The translations under genes and the position numbers were made by a program. The notes below the pieces were generated by a model that saw only the letters and a list, made by a program, of their open reading frames with translations, ran no database searches and was not told where the DNA came from. 64,000 bases of DNA, from positions 15,788,532 through 15,852,531 of the forward strand of contig CM119263.1 of NCBI GenBank assembly GCA_051294375.1, written 5' to 3'. Below, piece by piece: positions 37,120 through 49,862 of the stretch (positions within the stretch are counted from its first letter, which is position 1; the number at the start of each line of letters is the position of its first letter). This DNA is from Paraspadella gotoi (Eukaryota > Chaetognatha).

Positions 37120-37563
37120 TGTGATGAGGGAAGGGGGCGAGGGGGAATTCGAGAGCGCTTGGAAAAGGGGCAAAAAAGGAGATAACAAGAAGAGGGAGGA
37201 TGGTCAGCAATTCCGATAGAAAATTGGGGAGGGGATTAAGAAAAACGTTTGTATTATTACATATGGGCATAGTATTCCTTGTTGTTTGAGGTATTGGAGA
37301 AAACAGTTTGTGCAGATTATTTAAATTAGCAATTTCGGCTCTTTCACTTAGAGCCTTTAGTGTTCTCCAATGAGGGAAACTCCAGGTTTTAATACAGACT
37401 TTATTCTAATTCTCCGTTTGACGCCAGAGTTTGCCAGACCGACCGACAATCATCCGATGCCCGTAGAGTGACCAATCCGTTCTCTTTAGAACCGCAATTC
37501 ATCTTAAGATATTGTGGGAATCCTAATTCGCCTCCGTATACCATGCTTGGTGAAACACAGCTC

Positions 37564-37769
37564 GTCCTATTGGCTTGGACAGCTAAGTACTCGCTTCACC
37601 AACCGTGATTTCCGGGTTCAATCTCCTAACGGTCGCGCTGGTTAAAGTGTGATGCTGTCGGCTTAACCACGCCAGTGACATGGGCGTGGTCACTGCAATC
37701 CAAAGCCCTGAGCGCCAGCTGTCGGGACATGCCTCACACCCCAGGCATCACACATGTCTCCCCGTTGCT
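37564..37769 (+). mobile_element. tRNA-derived SINE, member 2 (in copy A)
   Basis: An A-box-like TGGCTTGGACAG (37571) and a B box GGTTCAATCTC (37615) are 44 bp apart. A body follows with CCAGTGACA, GGTCACTG, CAGGCATCACA and the end CCCGTTGCT. The body is shared with the diverged member at 13911-14114. It lies antisense to the IgSF gene, 5' of the first recognised exon. Confidence 0.82.
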
Positions 37770-38617
37770 TAATATCCTCATTCTTTTTTCTCTCTCTCTC
37801 TATTTTAATTCTCCGATGGAAACAAAGGAAGAAAATAAAGATATTCGCGGACGAGAATTCATCCAGATTATTTTTCATTTTTTTTTTTGTTTCGTCTCAC
37901 AAAATCCTCAGAGAGACGCGATCGAGAACAAATGGAAATTTCGATTCCTTATCCGTCAGTTTATAAACATGGCGGGAAAACGTGATTTGGAGGAAAGATG
38001 AAGAGATGAGGATGACGATTGACGAGGGAACTTGTAACGAATATCTTTATCTATTTCTTGCTTTTTTGAGAAAAAAATATTTTAACAAAATAATCGCAAT
38101 AATCAATTGACACGTTGGAAAATTGAGGAAAAAAAAGGAATTAAAAATAAAGGAAAATCCGCTTTCTCACCCCCCCCCCCGATTCCTCGTTATTTCTGTC
38201 AACGATGTCCGTTCCGTCTTGTTGTCTCGCTCATTATTCCGACGACGACAACAACAACAACAACAACAATCAAGGGTTGTTGAGTCAAACGTCTCGGAGA
38301 ATTCTTCCTTCCTCATAAGTTTGAGTTTCGCTTCGGCGTCGGAAGGACGAATATCTGATGGAGGAAGACATTCTCTGATTTGCGAGATTCGAGCGAAAGG
38401 GAAACGAAGACGAACGAAGGGACGATTGTCTCTTTTTTTTTCTGCTTTTTTACGCGGTCGTCACGTGACTGCGGTAATCTTAATGCGAAATGGGCATAAT
38501 GTTCAACGAAATACGTTTGTATAATTTAAAAAAAAGGAAAATTGCTCGGAGAGGAAACAAAAGCCTACAAATTGTAAGAACTAAGAAGTATTAACTTCTG
38601 ATTTCTAATCAGGAACA

Positions 38618-38654
38618 AAGCTCTCTCTCTCTCTCTCTCTCTTCTCTCTTCTCT

Positions 38655-38699
<45 letters not shown>
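38618..38699 (+). repeat. (CT)n microsatellite (copy A)
   Basis: Interrupted CT tract, also present in copy B at 45410-45487 and as (GA)n in copy C at 50992-51075. Confidence 0.9.
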
Positions 38700-38703
<4 letters not shown>

Positions 38704-40219
38704 TAATCATTTTAACCCTGAATATTTGCATTTAAATCATCCCCGCTTCAAATTGAAGTCGGAATTAGAAGGAGCGCCGATGCGATGAGGTTTATATTAA
38801 AAAGGGAATACGAGATTGAGGGAGGACGGCGGCGAGGCGGAAGAGCTTCGTGTATTTCTTCTCATCTCTTCCTTTCTTTTTTTTTTTTTTTGTGCTGTCC
38901 TTGTCGCTTTCTTGTCTTTTTTTTTCGTCTTGTTTGTCTCCTTTTTCTTCCTCTTAGTCGATTCCGTGTCTCATCTGTTTCTCAAGATCGAACGCGTCTC
39001 GGCCCGAACAGATGCCGAGATATATTTTCGCTCCCCCCCCTTCCCCCCGAGGTCTCTGATTTCGCGTTATCTCTACTGCCTCTTCTCCTCCTCTCCCTTT
39101 TCCTATTTTTCACGCCCTTGCTTGATCGGCCATTAGGTAATCTCATCTCTCCTTTGACATATCATCCTCTCACCCACCCGGTCCCATCCCATTATCATTT
39201 TCATGTTATCCTGATTTATTTCACTCAATTTTATTCGCCGCGTTATTCTTTTATGAGATCTTTGTACCATTTTTTTTTTAAAATTCATTTTTATTGGTAG
39301 GCGATTGTGTTTTCTATCTCTCTCTCTCTCTCCCGGTTGTCCGTTTGTTTCAGTCGGTCGATTCATGCGCGCGCGACTGTCGAGACCAGTCGTGCGAACA
39401 TGCGTCACTGACACCGGACTCTGGCGGTTGAAAACGTGACAAGCGGGGAAAAAGAATAACAAGGCTCGGCGTTTCGCTTTCAACTTTCAACAAAGAGCGA
39501 CGCTTCAGTGGGCAGATCGAGAAATTAAAAAAAATCAGATTTTTAAGTCAAAAAAAAAAAAAAAGAAAAAAAAAAACTGGAAGAGAACAACGGGTTTTCT
39601 TTCAATGCATGAATGAATGAATAAATGGATGAATGAATTAATGAAGGAAAAGAAGGATTTTTTTTTCCGGAGGGTCGTTTTAATCTTGGTTCCAATGATG
39701 TGCCATATGGTTTAAAATGATATTTTATCTAGGGATAATAAATCTGAATACGCATTCAAAAACATCCCACCGACCTCCCGATTGATGGGGAAGTCGGTTA
39801 CGTAAAGTGGTCCCATAATTTGACCACTGAATTATTGACTACCGAATTACATACCCTAATAATTACTACCACTTACAACCCTAAATAATTAGATACTCTC
39901 ACAAACTTTTGTAGACTGAAGTGAATGAGACGATCCAGCGAGGAACACCTTTTGTTTAGACCCCGTCTTCATCGCACCTCCATCGGCCATCTAACCATCC
40001 CCATCACATCCCCATCACAAGCGCCCGAACGAAGGTTCACTGTCCGGTTCCACTCACGCGCCTTCTTTTCGCTTTCACGCTCTTCGCTTAACATTACGTT
40101 CCACGATTCGCAGATTCGCTCCTCGGTTCACGATTCACGCTTTCCATTTCTATTTTACAATCCTCGACTAGCAATTTTCCACTTCCGTCCACGATTTATG
40201 ATTCGCCCGTTTCCGTCCC

Positions 40220-40242
40220 TCTCTCCTCTCCTCTCTCTGTCC

Positions 40243-40320
<78 letters not shown>

Positions 40321-40350
40321 TCTCTCTCTCTTCTCTCTCTACTCTCTTCT
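40220..40350 (+). repeat. (CT)n microsatellite (copy A)
   Basis: Interrupted CT tract corresponding to 47010-47150 in copy B and 49214-49432 in copy C. Length and interruptions differ among the three copies. Confidence 0.9.
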
Positions 40351-41409
40351 CTCTTCGTACTTCTACTCTATTCAAAAATTTCGTTTCCGCGTTTTTCTTT
40401 TTATAAACCCGACGAAGGGGAAACAAAATTCTGATTTTGAGGGTTCAAGAATCGCGAGTCGTGAAAAAAGTGTGGGGGCGGGGGGGGGGAGGAGTCTAAA
40501 AATAGAAAAAAGTATGGAAGGGAAATCGGGTCGTAATAACAAAAAGGGGAAGGAGGGTGAAAAATGGAATAAGAAAATAATCTAGGAAGCAGACGGAAAC
40601 GTAGATGAAAAAAAAAATAAAAGAGAGAATGGAAGGGATTAAATAGAGAGATGGAGAAAAGGAGAATTCGCGAGATCAGGGCCGAAATGGAAATTGGAAT
40701 GAGAATTGTTAGGGTGGAAAAAAAAGGAATAAGTGAGGAAGGATGAGAGCGTTGAACGAATGGGGAGAGAATTGGAAAGAGTTCAATCGGGAGAATGGAA
40801 TGAGAACAGTTCAATCGGAGAAGCAGTTCCGGAGATGCGAGAGATGGAAAGAAAGCAATGAGTAGAAAGAGAATTATGCAAGGAAAGAGAAAGATTCGGA
40901 CAGTCGTGTGTTTAGTGTGTTGTCGAAAGGGGACAGGGAAGAGTGGCATCTCTGTCGCTCGAAGTGACAACAACAATTCTTGCTCCATTTTTAAAAGTTC
41001 GATCGTGCGCGGCGAAGACTCCGAGGAAAACGAAATTTGTAAAACGCATTAAAGTTAAAAAATAATAAATACTGTTTTCGATACATTGTGAAATAACTTA
41101 CAATAAGTCCGCCGGAATATATTACAAATGCTTAAGAAGATATTTGTATAAGCAACACGAATCATGTCTCAAAAATATCGTCAAAATTTCAACTCATCGT
41201 CCCTCACTTTTTCTCTTCGTCGGCCCTTACCTAATCTGGTTTCACCCTCGATAGCCACAACAGAAATAGACGAAACTTGGCCGCTAATCCCTTTGATCGC
41301 GTTCACGCCTTCGCGCGTCCTCGCCGTCATCCAACCCTTCACATTTCCTTCACAGTTCACGCTTCGACGCCGGAGGCAAAAAAAAAAAAAAAGAAATTTC
41401 CGCGGCGCC

Positions 41410-41819
41410 TGGTTTGTTTTTTTTTTTTGCTCGAGCGCCTACGGTGTTTTGTTTTTTTGTCCGGCGCCTGGTGAGTTCACTTGATCAAAGTCTTGACGAT
41501 TTTCACACGACATTCAAACATTGCAGGTTTATCATTGCATCGACTGAGTATTTATTATTTATGAATGTGAAAGGCGAAAACCATTTAAGTTACGTAATAG
41601 CCGTTCTTCTTGTGAACGTCGATTACAGAACAACAACCAAAAACAACAACAACAACAATTGAAAGGAGGGCAGACTCTATATCTTTTATTAATTCCACAA
41701 AAAGGAAAAAAAAATAAGTTGATTCTTGCCGTCGTACGCTCGCTCGCGTACTCCCCCCATTACATTCTTTGTGCCAGACAACGATCGGCGCTATCGAAAT
41801 CCTGACAACTCGCTAAAGA

Positions 41820-41908
<89 letters not shown>

Positions 41909-42460
41909 ATCTCTCTCTCTCTTCTTCCGCCGCGACTCGCGAGATCCATAGCGCATTCACGTGATCGCATAATTCTTCTCCCAACAACCTCATCACAACA
42001 AAGCCTCACAAAAGAAAATCTCGATCAGAGAGAGAGAGAGAGAGAGAGTGTCTTTAGCGAGTTGTCAGGATTTCGATAGCGCCGATCGTTGTCTGGCACA
42101 AAGAATGTAATGGGGGGAGTACGCGAGCGAGCGTACGACGGCAAGAATCAACTTATTTTTTTTTCCTTTTTGTGGAATTAATAAAAGATATAGAGTCTAG
42201 CCCTCCTTTCAATTGTTGTTGTTGTTGTTTTTGTTGTTGTTCTGTAATCGACGTTCACAAGAAGAACGGCTATTACGTAACTTAAATGGTTTTCGCCTTT
42301 CACATTCATAAATAATAAATACTTCAGTCGATGCAATGATAAACCTGCAATGTTTGAATGTCGTGTGAAAATCGTCAAGACTTTGATCAAGTGAACTCAC
42401 CAGGCGCCGGACAAAAAAACAAAACACCGTAGGCGCTCGAGCAAAAAAAAAACAAACCAG
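41410..42460. repeat. 1.05-kb palindrome between copies A and B
   Basis: 41410-41835 is the reverse complement of about 42037-42460 (for example CTTGATCAAAG at 41481 and CTTTGATCAAG at 42381). A ~200-bp (CT)n-containing spacer separates the arms. The palindrome starts where copy A stops matching copy B and ends at the 25-N gap. Confidence 0.93.
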
Positions 42461-42485
42461 NNNNNNNNNNNNNNNNNNNNNNNNN
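42461..42485. other. 25-N gap between copy A plus palindrome and copy B
   Basis: Exactly 25 N at a duplication boundary. Confidence 0.95.
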
Positions 42486-42760
42486 TAGAATAAACAGAGA
42501 AATGAATGAAAAAAGAAACAGGCAGAGAAAAAAAAGAAAAGGCAAAATAGAAAAAGAAAAAGAAAAAAGGAAAAAGAGACATTCTACGAGACAAGAAAAC
42601 AAGAGAAATAACGAATAGATTATTGAAAAGGGGGAAAAAAAAACCTAAGCTGAAAATGCGAGAAAAGTGTGGAACAAGAAAAAAAAATAGGGATAATGTG
42701 AAAAGAATAGGGGGAAAATATGAAGTAAGGGAGAAAGGAGGGAGTAAAGAGAAAACTTAC

Positions 42761-42851
42761 TTGGCCCGGAGTGACGGAATATTTGATACTCATTTTTTAT
42801 GTCGCTGCGCATGGACGGTGATCAGTCGGTTCCAGGCGGCTTAGGGCTTCA
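42761..42851 (-). pseudogene. IgSF exon 3, copy B (indel-damaged)
   Basis: Matches 53539-53624, with preserved acceptor and donor but several single-base indels. Confidence 0.75.
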
Positions 42852-43408
42852 CTGAGATGGACATATGGGGAAAAAGGAGAGAAGAAACGCATCAACGTAA
42901 AGCAATGAGACAGACGGTTTTATCATAAAAGGGTACTTGGCTGAAAACTGCGGCTGTGGAAATAGTAGAATTAGCGAATTAAATGATACATTTTTCATCA
43001 TGTCAATTGTTAAGACCGAGCGGAATAAACCGAGACGAGAAACAAAACGCCGACATACGTAGTCCGTAGTTGAATGCGGCCTTGTGGAAATTCATTGAAA
43101 AATTCTGGTGGCGACATCAACACTGGAGGCAATCGAGAGGTGGGTGAGAAGGTGAAGAGTGTGAGGGGCGTTGGGGTGAAAGGGTGAATGGGAGGGATCA
43201 AGTTTCGGTGAGGCGAGAAGGATGGATGATGGTATAAGGGAGGCGACAGCGAAATCCCCAAAGTAAAGACTAAATTTGAAGGAATCGACTCCGCGGGAGA
43301 AGAGGAAAGATTGATGGATGAAAGGATCGAAAGATGGATGGAAAGAAGAATGGAGGAATGGATGATTGGATCGGGTATGTTTCTGACGCAAAAAGATACA
43401 AAACTCAC

Positions 43409-43593
43409 CAATGACTTGAAGGCCGATGCGTCTTGGTCGCGCTTGCACCGTACCCGTGACCACGAGGTTGCATCTGTAGTCTCCCTCGTTTGTCGACGAC
43501 CAAATCGCGAGATGCGGAGAAGACCAATCGGGCGACAGAAAGGGTCGGGGTCACGAAAGGGTCAGGTGTGGATCGGGTTGGAGAGAGATGGAT
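43409..43593 (-). pseudogene. IgSF exon 2, copy B (indel-damaged)
   Basis: Matches 52803-52979. Here the donor (GGTGAGT) is intact, unlike copy A, but the frame is broken by indels, for example near 43450 and 43485. Confidence 0.75.
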
Positions 43594-43798
43594 CTATGGA
43601 GGGCGGGTGAAGGGAAGAAGGGAGGTGGGACAAAATCGCGAATCGCTATCTTGATAGAGATTATCCTATTGAGGGTAATAACTACTCAATCTACTATAAT
43701 CGAGAAATTTTTGGTCAATTTTTATTAGATTTGCACCCCATTCTCCCTTGGCCCCCCAGCCGCGATCTTTTTAAACTCCAAAAACCCACGTCACTCAC

Positions 43799-43937
43799 CT
43801 TTGGTCTCGTAGGTGAGCATAGGAAAGTCCGGCCCCGATCCACTGGACGGAGCAAGTGTCGGCGACCGTCGCAATTGATTGATGACGCAGCGAAGATTCA
43901 CCGTTTCGAATTCTCGGTGGGCGTGGCGATCGGGGCC
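43799..43937 (-). pseudogene. IgSF exon 1, copy B (indel-damaged)
   Basis: Matches 52467-52601. Donor kept; extra bases near 43835 and 43866 break the frame. Confidence 0.75.
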
Positions 43938-44351
43938 TGGATGAGGGAAGGGCGAGGGGAATCGAGAGCCTGCGAAAGGGGCAAAGGAAACAAGAGAAGG
44001 GAGGATGGTCAGCAATTCCGTAGAAAATTGGGGAGGGGATTAAGAAAAACGTTTGTATTATTAAAAGGTTCATTTGTATAACTCTTCGGTGAGTAGGAGA
44101 AAACAGTTTGTGAAAGTTATTGAAATCACATTCGCCTTTCACGGCCTTATAGTGTTCTAATGATTTTATAACTCAGGTTTATCAGCGTATATTCTATTAC
44201 TCCGTTTGACGCCAGAGTTTGCCAGACCGACCGACAATCATCCGATGCCCGTAGAGTGACCAATCCGTTCTCTTTAGAACCGCAATTCATCTTAAGATAT
44301 TGTGGGAATCCTAATTCGCCTCCGTATACTATGCTTGGTGAAACACAGCTC

Positions 44352-44557
44352 GTCCTATTGGCTTGGACAGCTAAGTACTCGCTTCACCAACCGTGATTTC
44401 CGGGTTCAATCTCCTAACGGTCGCGCTGGTTAAAGTGTGATGCTGTCGGCTTAACCACGCCAGTGACATGGGCGTGGTCACTGCAATCCAAAGCCCTGAG
44501 CGCCAGCTGTCGGGACATGCCTCACACCCCAGGCATCACACATGTCTCCCCGTTGCT
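44352..44557 (+). mobile_element. tRNA-derived SINE member 2, copy B
   Basis: Same insertion as at 37564-37769, carried along with the duplicated segment. Confidence 0.82.
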
Positions 44558-45443
44558 CTAATATCCTCATTCTTTTTTCTCTCTCTCTCTATTTTAATTC
44601 TCCGATGGAAACAAAGGAAGAAAATAAAGATATTCGCGGACGAGAATTCATCCAGATTATTTTTCATTTTTTTTTTTGTTTCGTCTCACAAAATCCTCAG
44701 AGAGACGCGATCGAGAACAAATGGAAATTTCGATTCCTTATCCGTCAGTTTATAAACATGGCGGGAAAACGTGATTTGGAGGAAAGCATGAAGAGATGAG
44801 GATGACGATTGACGAGGGAACTTGTAACGAATATCTTTATCTATTTCTTGCTTTTTTGAGAAAAAAATATTTTAACAAAATAATCGCAATAATCAATTGA
44901 CACGTTGGAAAATTGACGAAAAAAAAGGAATTAAAAATAAAGGAAAATCCCTTTCTCACCCCCCCCCCCGATTCCTCGTTATTTCTGTCAACGATGTCCG
45001 TTCCGTCTTGTTGTCTCGCTCATTATTCCGACGACGACAACAACAACAACAACAACAATCAAGGGTTGTTGAGTCAAACGTCTCGGAGAATTCTTCCTTC
45101 CTCATAAGTTTGAGTTTCGCTTCGGCGTCGGAAGGACGAATATCTGATGGAGGAAGACATTCTCTGATTTGCGAGATTCGAGCGAAAGGGAAACGAAGAC
45201 GAACGAAGGGACGATTGTCTCTTTTTTTTTCTGCTTTTTTACGCGGTCGTCACGTGACTGCGGTAATCTTAATGCGAAATGGGCATAATGTTCAACGAAA
45301 TACGTTTGTATAATTTAAAAAAAAGGAAAATTGCTCGGAGAGGAAACAAAAGCCTACAAATTGTAAGAACTAAGAAGTATTAACTTCTGATTTCTAATCA
45401 GGAACAAAGCTCTCTCTCTCTCTCTCTCTCTTCTCTCTTCTCT

Positions 45444-45492
<49 letters not shown>

Positions 45493-47032
45493 TAATCATT
45501 TTAACCCTGAATATTTGCATTTAAATCATCCCCGCTTCAAATTGAAGTCGGAATTAGAAGGAGCGCCGATGCGATGAGGTTTATATTAAAAAGGGAATAC
45601 GAGATTGAGGGAGGAAGGCGGCGAGGCGGAAGAGCTTCGTGTATTTCTTCTCATCTCTTCCTTTCTTTTTTTTTTTTTTTGTGCTGTCCTTGTCGCTTTC
45701 TTGTCTTTTTTTTTCGTCTTGTTTGTCTCCTTTTTCTTCCTCTTAGTCGATTCCGTGTCTCATCTGTTTCTCAAGATCGAACGCGTCTCGGCCCGAACAG
45801 ATGCCGAGATATATTTTCGCTCCCCCCCCTTCCCCCCGAGGTCTCTGATTTCGCGTTATCTCTACTGCCTCTTCTCCTCCTCTCCCTTTTCCTATTTTTC
45901 ACGCCCTTGCTTGATCGGCCATTAGGTAATCTCATCTCTCCTTTGACATATCATCCTCTCACCCACCCGGTCCCATCCCATTATCATTTTCATGTTATCC
46001 TGATTTATTTCACTCAATTTTATTCGCCGCGTTATTCTTTTATGAGATCTTTGTACCATTTTTTTTTTAAAATTCATTTTTATTGGTAGGCGATTGTGTT
46101 TTCTATCTCTCTCTCTCTCTCCCGGTTGTCCGTTTGTTTCAGTCGGTCGATTCATGCGCGCGCGACTGTCGAGACCAGTCGTGCGAACAAGCGTCACTGA
46201 CACCGGACTCTGGCGGTTGAAAACGTGACAAGCGGGGAAAAAGAATAACAAGGCTCGGCGTTTCGCTTTCAACTTTCAACAAAGAGCGACGCTTCAGTGG
46301 GCAGATCGAGAAATTAAAAAAAATCAGATTTTTAAGTCAAAAAAAAAAAAAAAGAAAAAAAAAAACTGGAAGAGAACAACGGGTTTTCTTTCAATGCATG
46401 AATGAATGAATAAATGGATGAATGAATTAATGAAGGAAAAGAAGGATTTTTTTTTCCGGAGGGTCGTTTTAATCTTGGTTCCAATGATGTGCCATATGGT
46501 TTAAAATGATATTTTATCTAGGGATAATAAATCTGAATACGCATTCAAAAACATCCCACCGACCTCCCGATTGATGGGGAAGTCGGTTACGTAAAGTGGT
46601 CCCGAAATTTGACCACTGAATTATTGACTACCGAATTACATACCCTAATAATTACTACCGTACTTACAACCCTAAATAATTACGATACTCTCACAAACTT
46701 TTGTAGACTGAAGTGAATGAGACGATCCAGCGAGGAACACCTTTTGTTTAGACCCCGTCTTCATCGCACCTCCATCGGCCATCTAACCATCCCCATCACA
46801 TCCCCATCACAAGCGCCCGAACGAAGGTTCACTGTCCGGTTCCACTCACGCGCCTTCTTTTCGCTTTCACGCTCTTCGCTTAACATTACGTTCCACGATT
46901 CGCAGATTCGCTCCTCGGTTCACGATTCACGCTTTCCATTTCTATTTTACAATCCTCGACTAGCAATTTTCCACTTCCGTCCACGATTTATGATTCGCCC
47001 GTTTCCGTCCCTCTCTCCCTCTTTCTCTCTTG

Positions 47033-47112
<80 letters not shown>

Positions 47113-49365
47113 TCTCTCTCTCTTCTCTCTCTACTCTCTCTCTCTCTCGACTTCTAGTCTATTTCAAAAATTTCGTTACCGCGTTTTTCTTTTTATAAAC
47201 CCGACGAAGGGGAAACAAAATTCTGATTTTGAGGGTTCAAGAATCGCGAGTCGTGAAAAAAGTGTGGGGGCGGGGGGGGGGAGGAGTCTAAAAATAGAAA
47301 AAAGTATGGAAGGGAAATCGGGTCGTAATAACAAAAAGGGGAAGGAGGGTGAAAAATGGAATAAGAAAATAATCTAGGAAGCAGACGGAAACGTAGATGA
47401 AAAAAAAAATAAAAGAGAGAATGGAAGGGATTAAATAGAGAGATGGAGAAAAGGAGAATTCGCGAGATCAGGGCCGAAATGGAAATTGGAATGAGAATTG
47501 TTAGGGTGGAAAAAAAAGGAATAAGTGAGGAAGGATGAGAGCGTTGAACGAATGGGGAGAGAATTGGAAAGAGTTCAATCGGGAGAATGGAATGAGAACA
47601 GTTCAATCGGAGAAGCAGTTCCGGAGATGCGAGAGATGGAAAGAAAGCAATGAGTAGAAAGAGAATTATGCAAGGAAAGAGAAAGATTCGGACAGTCGTG
47701 TGTTTAGTGTGTTGTCGAAAGGGGACAGGGAAGAGTGGCATCTCTGTCGCTCGAAGTGACAACAACAATTCTTGCTCCATTTTTAAAAGTTCGATCGTGC
47801 GCGGCGAAGACTCCGAGGAAAACGAAATTTGTAAAACGCATTAAAGTTAAAAAATAATAAATACTGTTTTCGATACATTGTGAAATAACTTACAATAAGT
47901 CCGCCGGAATATATTACAAATGCTTAAGAAGATATTTGTATAAGCAACACGAATCATGTCTCAAAAATATCGTCAAAATTTCAACTCATCGTCCCTCACT
48001 TTTTCTCTTCGTCGGCCCTTACCTAATCTGGTTTCACCCTCGATAGCCACAACAGAAATAGACGAAACTTGGCCGCTAATCCCTTTGATCGCGTTCACGC
48101 CTTCGCGCGTCCTCGCCGTCATCCAACCCTTCACATTTCCTTCACAGTTCACGCTTCGACGCCGGAGGCAAAAAAAAAAAAAAAGAAATTTCCGCGGCGC
48201 TTTTTTTTTTTTTTTGCCTCCGGCGTCGAAGCGTGAACTGTGAAGGAAATGTGAAGGGTTGGATGACGGCGAGGACGCGCGAAGGCGTGAACGCGATCAA
48301 AGGGGATTAGCGGCCAAGTTTCGTCTATTTTCTGTTGTGGCTATCGAGGGTGAAACCAGATTAGGTAAGGGCCGACGAAGAGAAAAAGTGAGGGACGATG
48401 AGTTGAAATTCTGACGATATTTTTGAGACATGATTCGTGTTGCTTATACAAATATCTTCTTAAGCATTTGTAATATATTCCGGCGGACTTATTGTAAGTT
48501 ATTTCACAATGTATCGAAAACAGTATTTATTATTTTTTAACTTTAATGCGTTTTACAAATTTCGTTTTCCTCGGAGTCTTCGCCGCGCACGATCGAACTT
48601 TTAAAAATGGAGCAAGAATTGTTGTTGTCACTTCGAGCGACAGAGATGCCACTCTTCCCTGTCCCCTTTCGACAACACACTAAACACACGACTGTCCCGA
48701 ATCTTTCTCTTTCCTTGCATAATTCTTCTTTCTCTCGCCTCCACTCCCGATTGAACTGTTCTCTTTCCAATTCTCCCGATTGAACTCTTTCCAATTCTCT
48801 CCCCTATTCGTTCAACGCTCTCATCCTTCCTCACTTATTCCTTTTTTTTCCACCCTAACAATTCTCATTCCAATTTCCATTTCGGCCCTGATCTCGCGAA
48901 TTCTCCTTTTTCTCCATCTCTCTATTTAATCCCTTCCATTCTCTCTTTTTATTTTTTTTTTCATCTACGTTTCCGTCTGCTTCCTAGATTATTTTCTTAT
49001 TCCATTTTTCACCCTCCTTCCCCTTTTTTGTTATTACGACCCGATTTCCCTTCCATACTTTTTTCTATTTTTAGACTCCTCCCCCCCCCCGCCCCCACAC
49101 TTTTTTCACGACTCGCGATTCTTGAACCCTCAAAATCAGAATTTTGTTTCCCCTTCGTCGGGTTTATAAAAAAAAAACGCGGAAACGAAATTTTTGAAAT
49201 AGAGTCAAGGAAGTGGAGAGAGAGAGAGAGACGAGGAGGAGAGAGAGAGAGGAGAAAGGAGAGAGATGAGAGAAAGAGAGATAGAGAGGAGGAAGACGAG
49301 AGAGAGAGAGTGAGAGAGCAGAGAGAGGGAGAAGGAGGGGGGGGAGAGAGAGAAGAGAGAAAGAG

Positions 49366-49399
<34 letters not shown>

Positions 49400-49756
49400 T
49401 GACAAGAGAGAGGAAGAGAGAGAGAGGGACGGAAACGGGCGAATCATAAATCGTGGACGGAAGTGGAAAATTGCTAGTCGAGGATTGTAAAATAGAAATG
49501 GAAAGCGTGAATCGTGAACCGAGGAGCCATCTGCGAATCGTGGAACGTAATGTTAAGCGAAGAGCGTGAAAGCGAAAAGAAGGCGCGTGAGTGGAACCGG
49601 ACAGTGAACCTTCGTTCGGGGCGCTTGTGATGGGGATGTTGATGGAGATGGTTAGATGGCCGATGGAGGTGGCGATGAAGACGGGGTCTAAACAAAAGGG
49701 TTTTGTTCCTCGCTGGGATCGTCTCATTCACTTCAGTCTACAAAAGTTTGTGAGAC

Positions 49757-49862
49757 ACTTTATTTAGGGTTTGTAAGTGAGGTAATCAATAATTATTTAG
49801 GGTTTGTAAGTGAGGTAGTTAATAATTATTTAGGGTATGTAAGTTCGGTAGTCAATAATTCA
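49757..49862 (+). repeat. 37-bp minisatellite, three units in copy C
   Basis: Units begin TTATTTAGGGTTTGTAAGTG. Copies A (about 39830-39890) and B (about 46620-46685) carry only two units, so repeat number varies among the three copies. Confidence 0.85.

Larger units (their letters stand above)
35674..41409 (-). repeat. Copy A of a triplicated ~5.7-kb segment
   Basis: Direct repeat of 42486-48190 (offset about 6790) and inverted relative to 48198-53890. About 37400-41400 is almost identical to copy B, while 35674-37400 differs from B by frequent one-base indels. It carries minus-strand versions of the first three IgSF exons and one SINE. Confidence 0.95.
42486..48190 (-). repeat. Copy B of the triplicated segment
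   Basis: Direct repeat of copy A and left arm of a palindrome with copy C, with its axis at about 48194. Nearly identical to A over 44200-48190, more indel-rich in 42486-44200. Confidence 0.95.

Noticed and set aside
40401-40988. 195-codon minus-strand frame kept intact in copies A and B
   Set aside because: Low-complexity Phe/Leu/Ser/Pro composition from pyrimidine-rich DNA. Its identity in A and B reflects the duplication, and it is broken in copy C.
35955-44000. Copies A and B of the Ig exons as true pseudogenes or paralogues
   Set aside because: Their damage is almost only single-base homopolymer indels, even in introns, with few substitutions; sequencing or fill error explains it better than decay. 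They are listed as damaged copies with that caveat.
49757-49862. Regularly spaced repeat as a CRISPR-like array
   Set aside because: Units are directly adjacent with no unique spacers, and the context is animal nuclear DNA.
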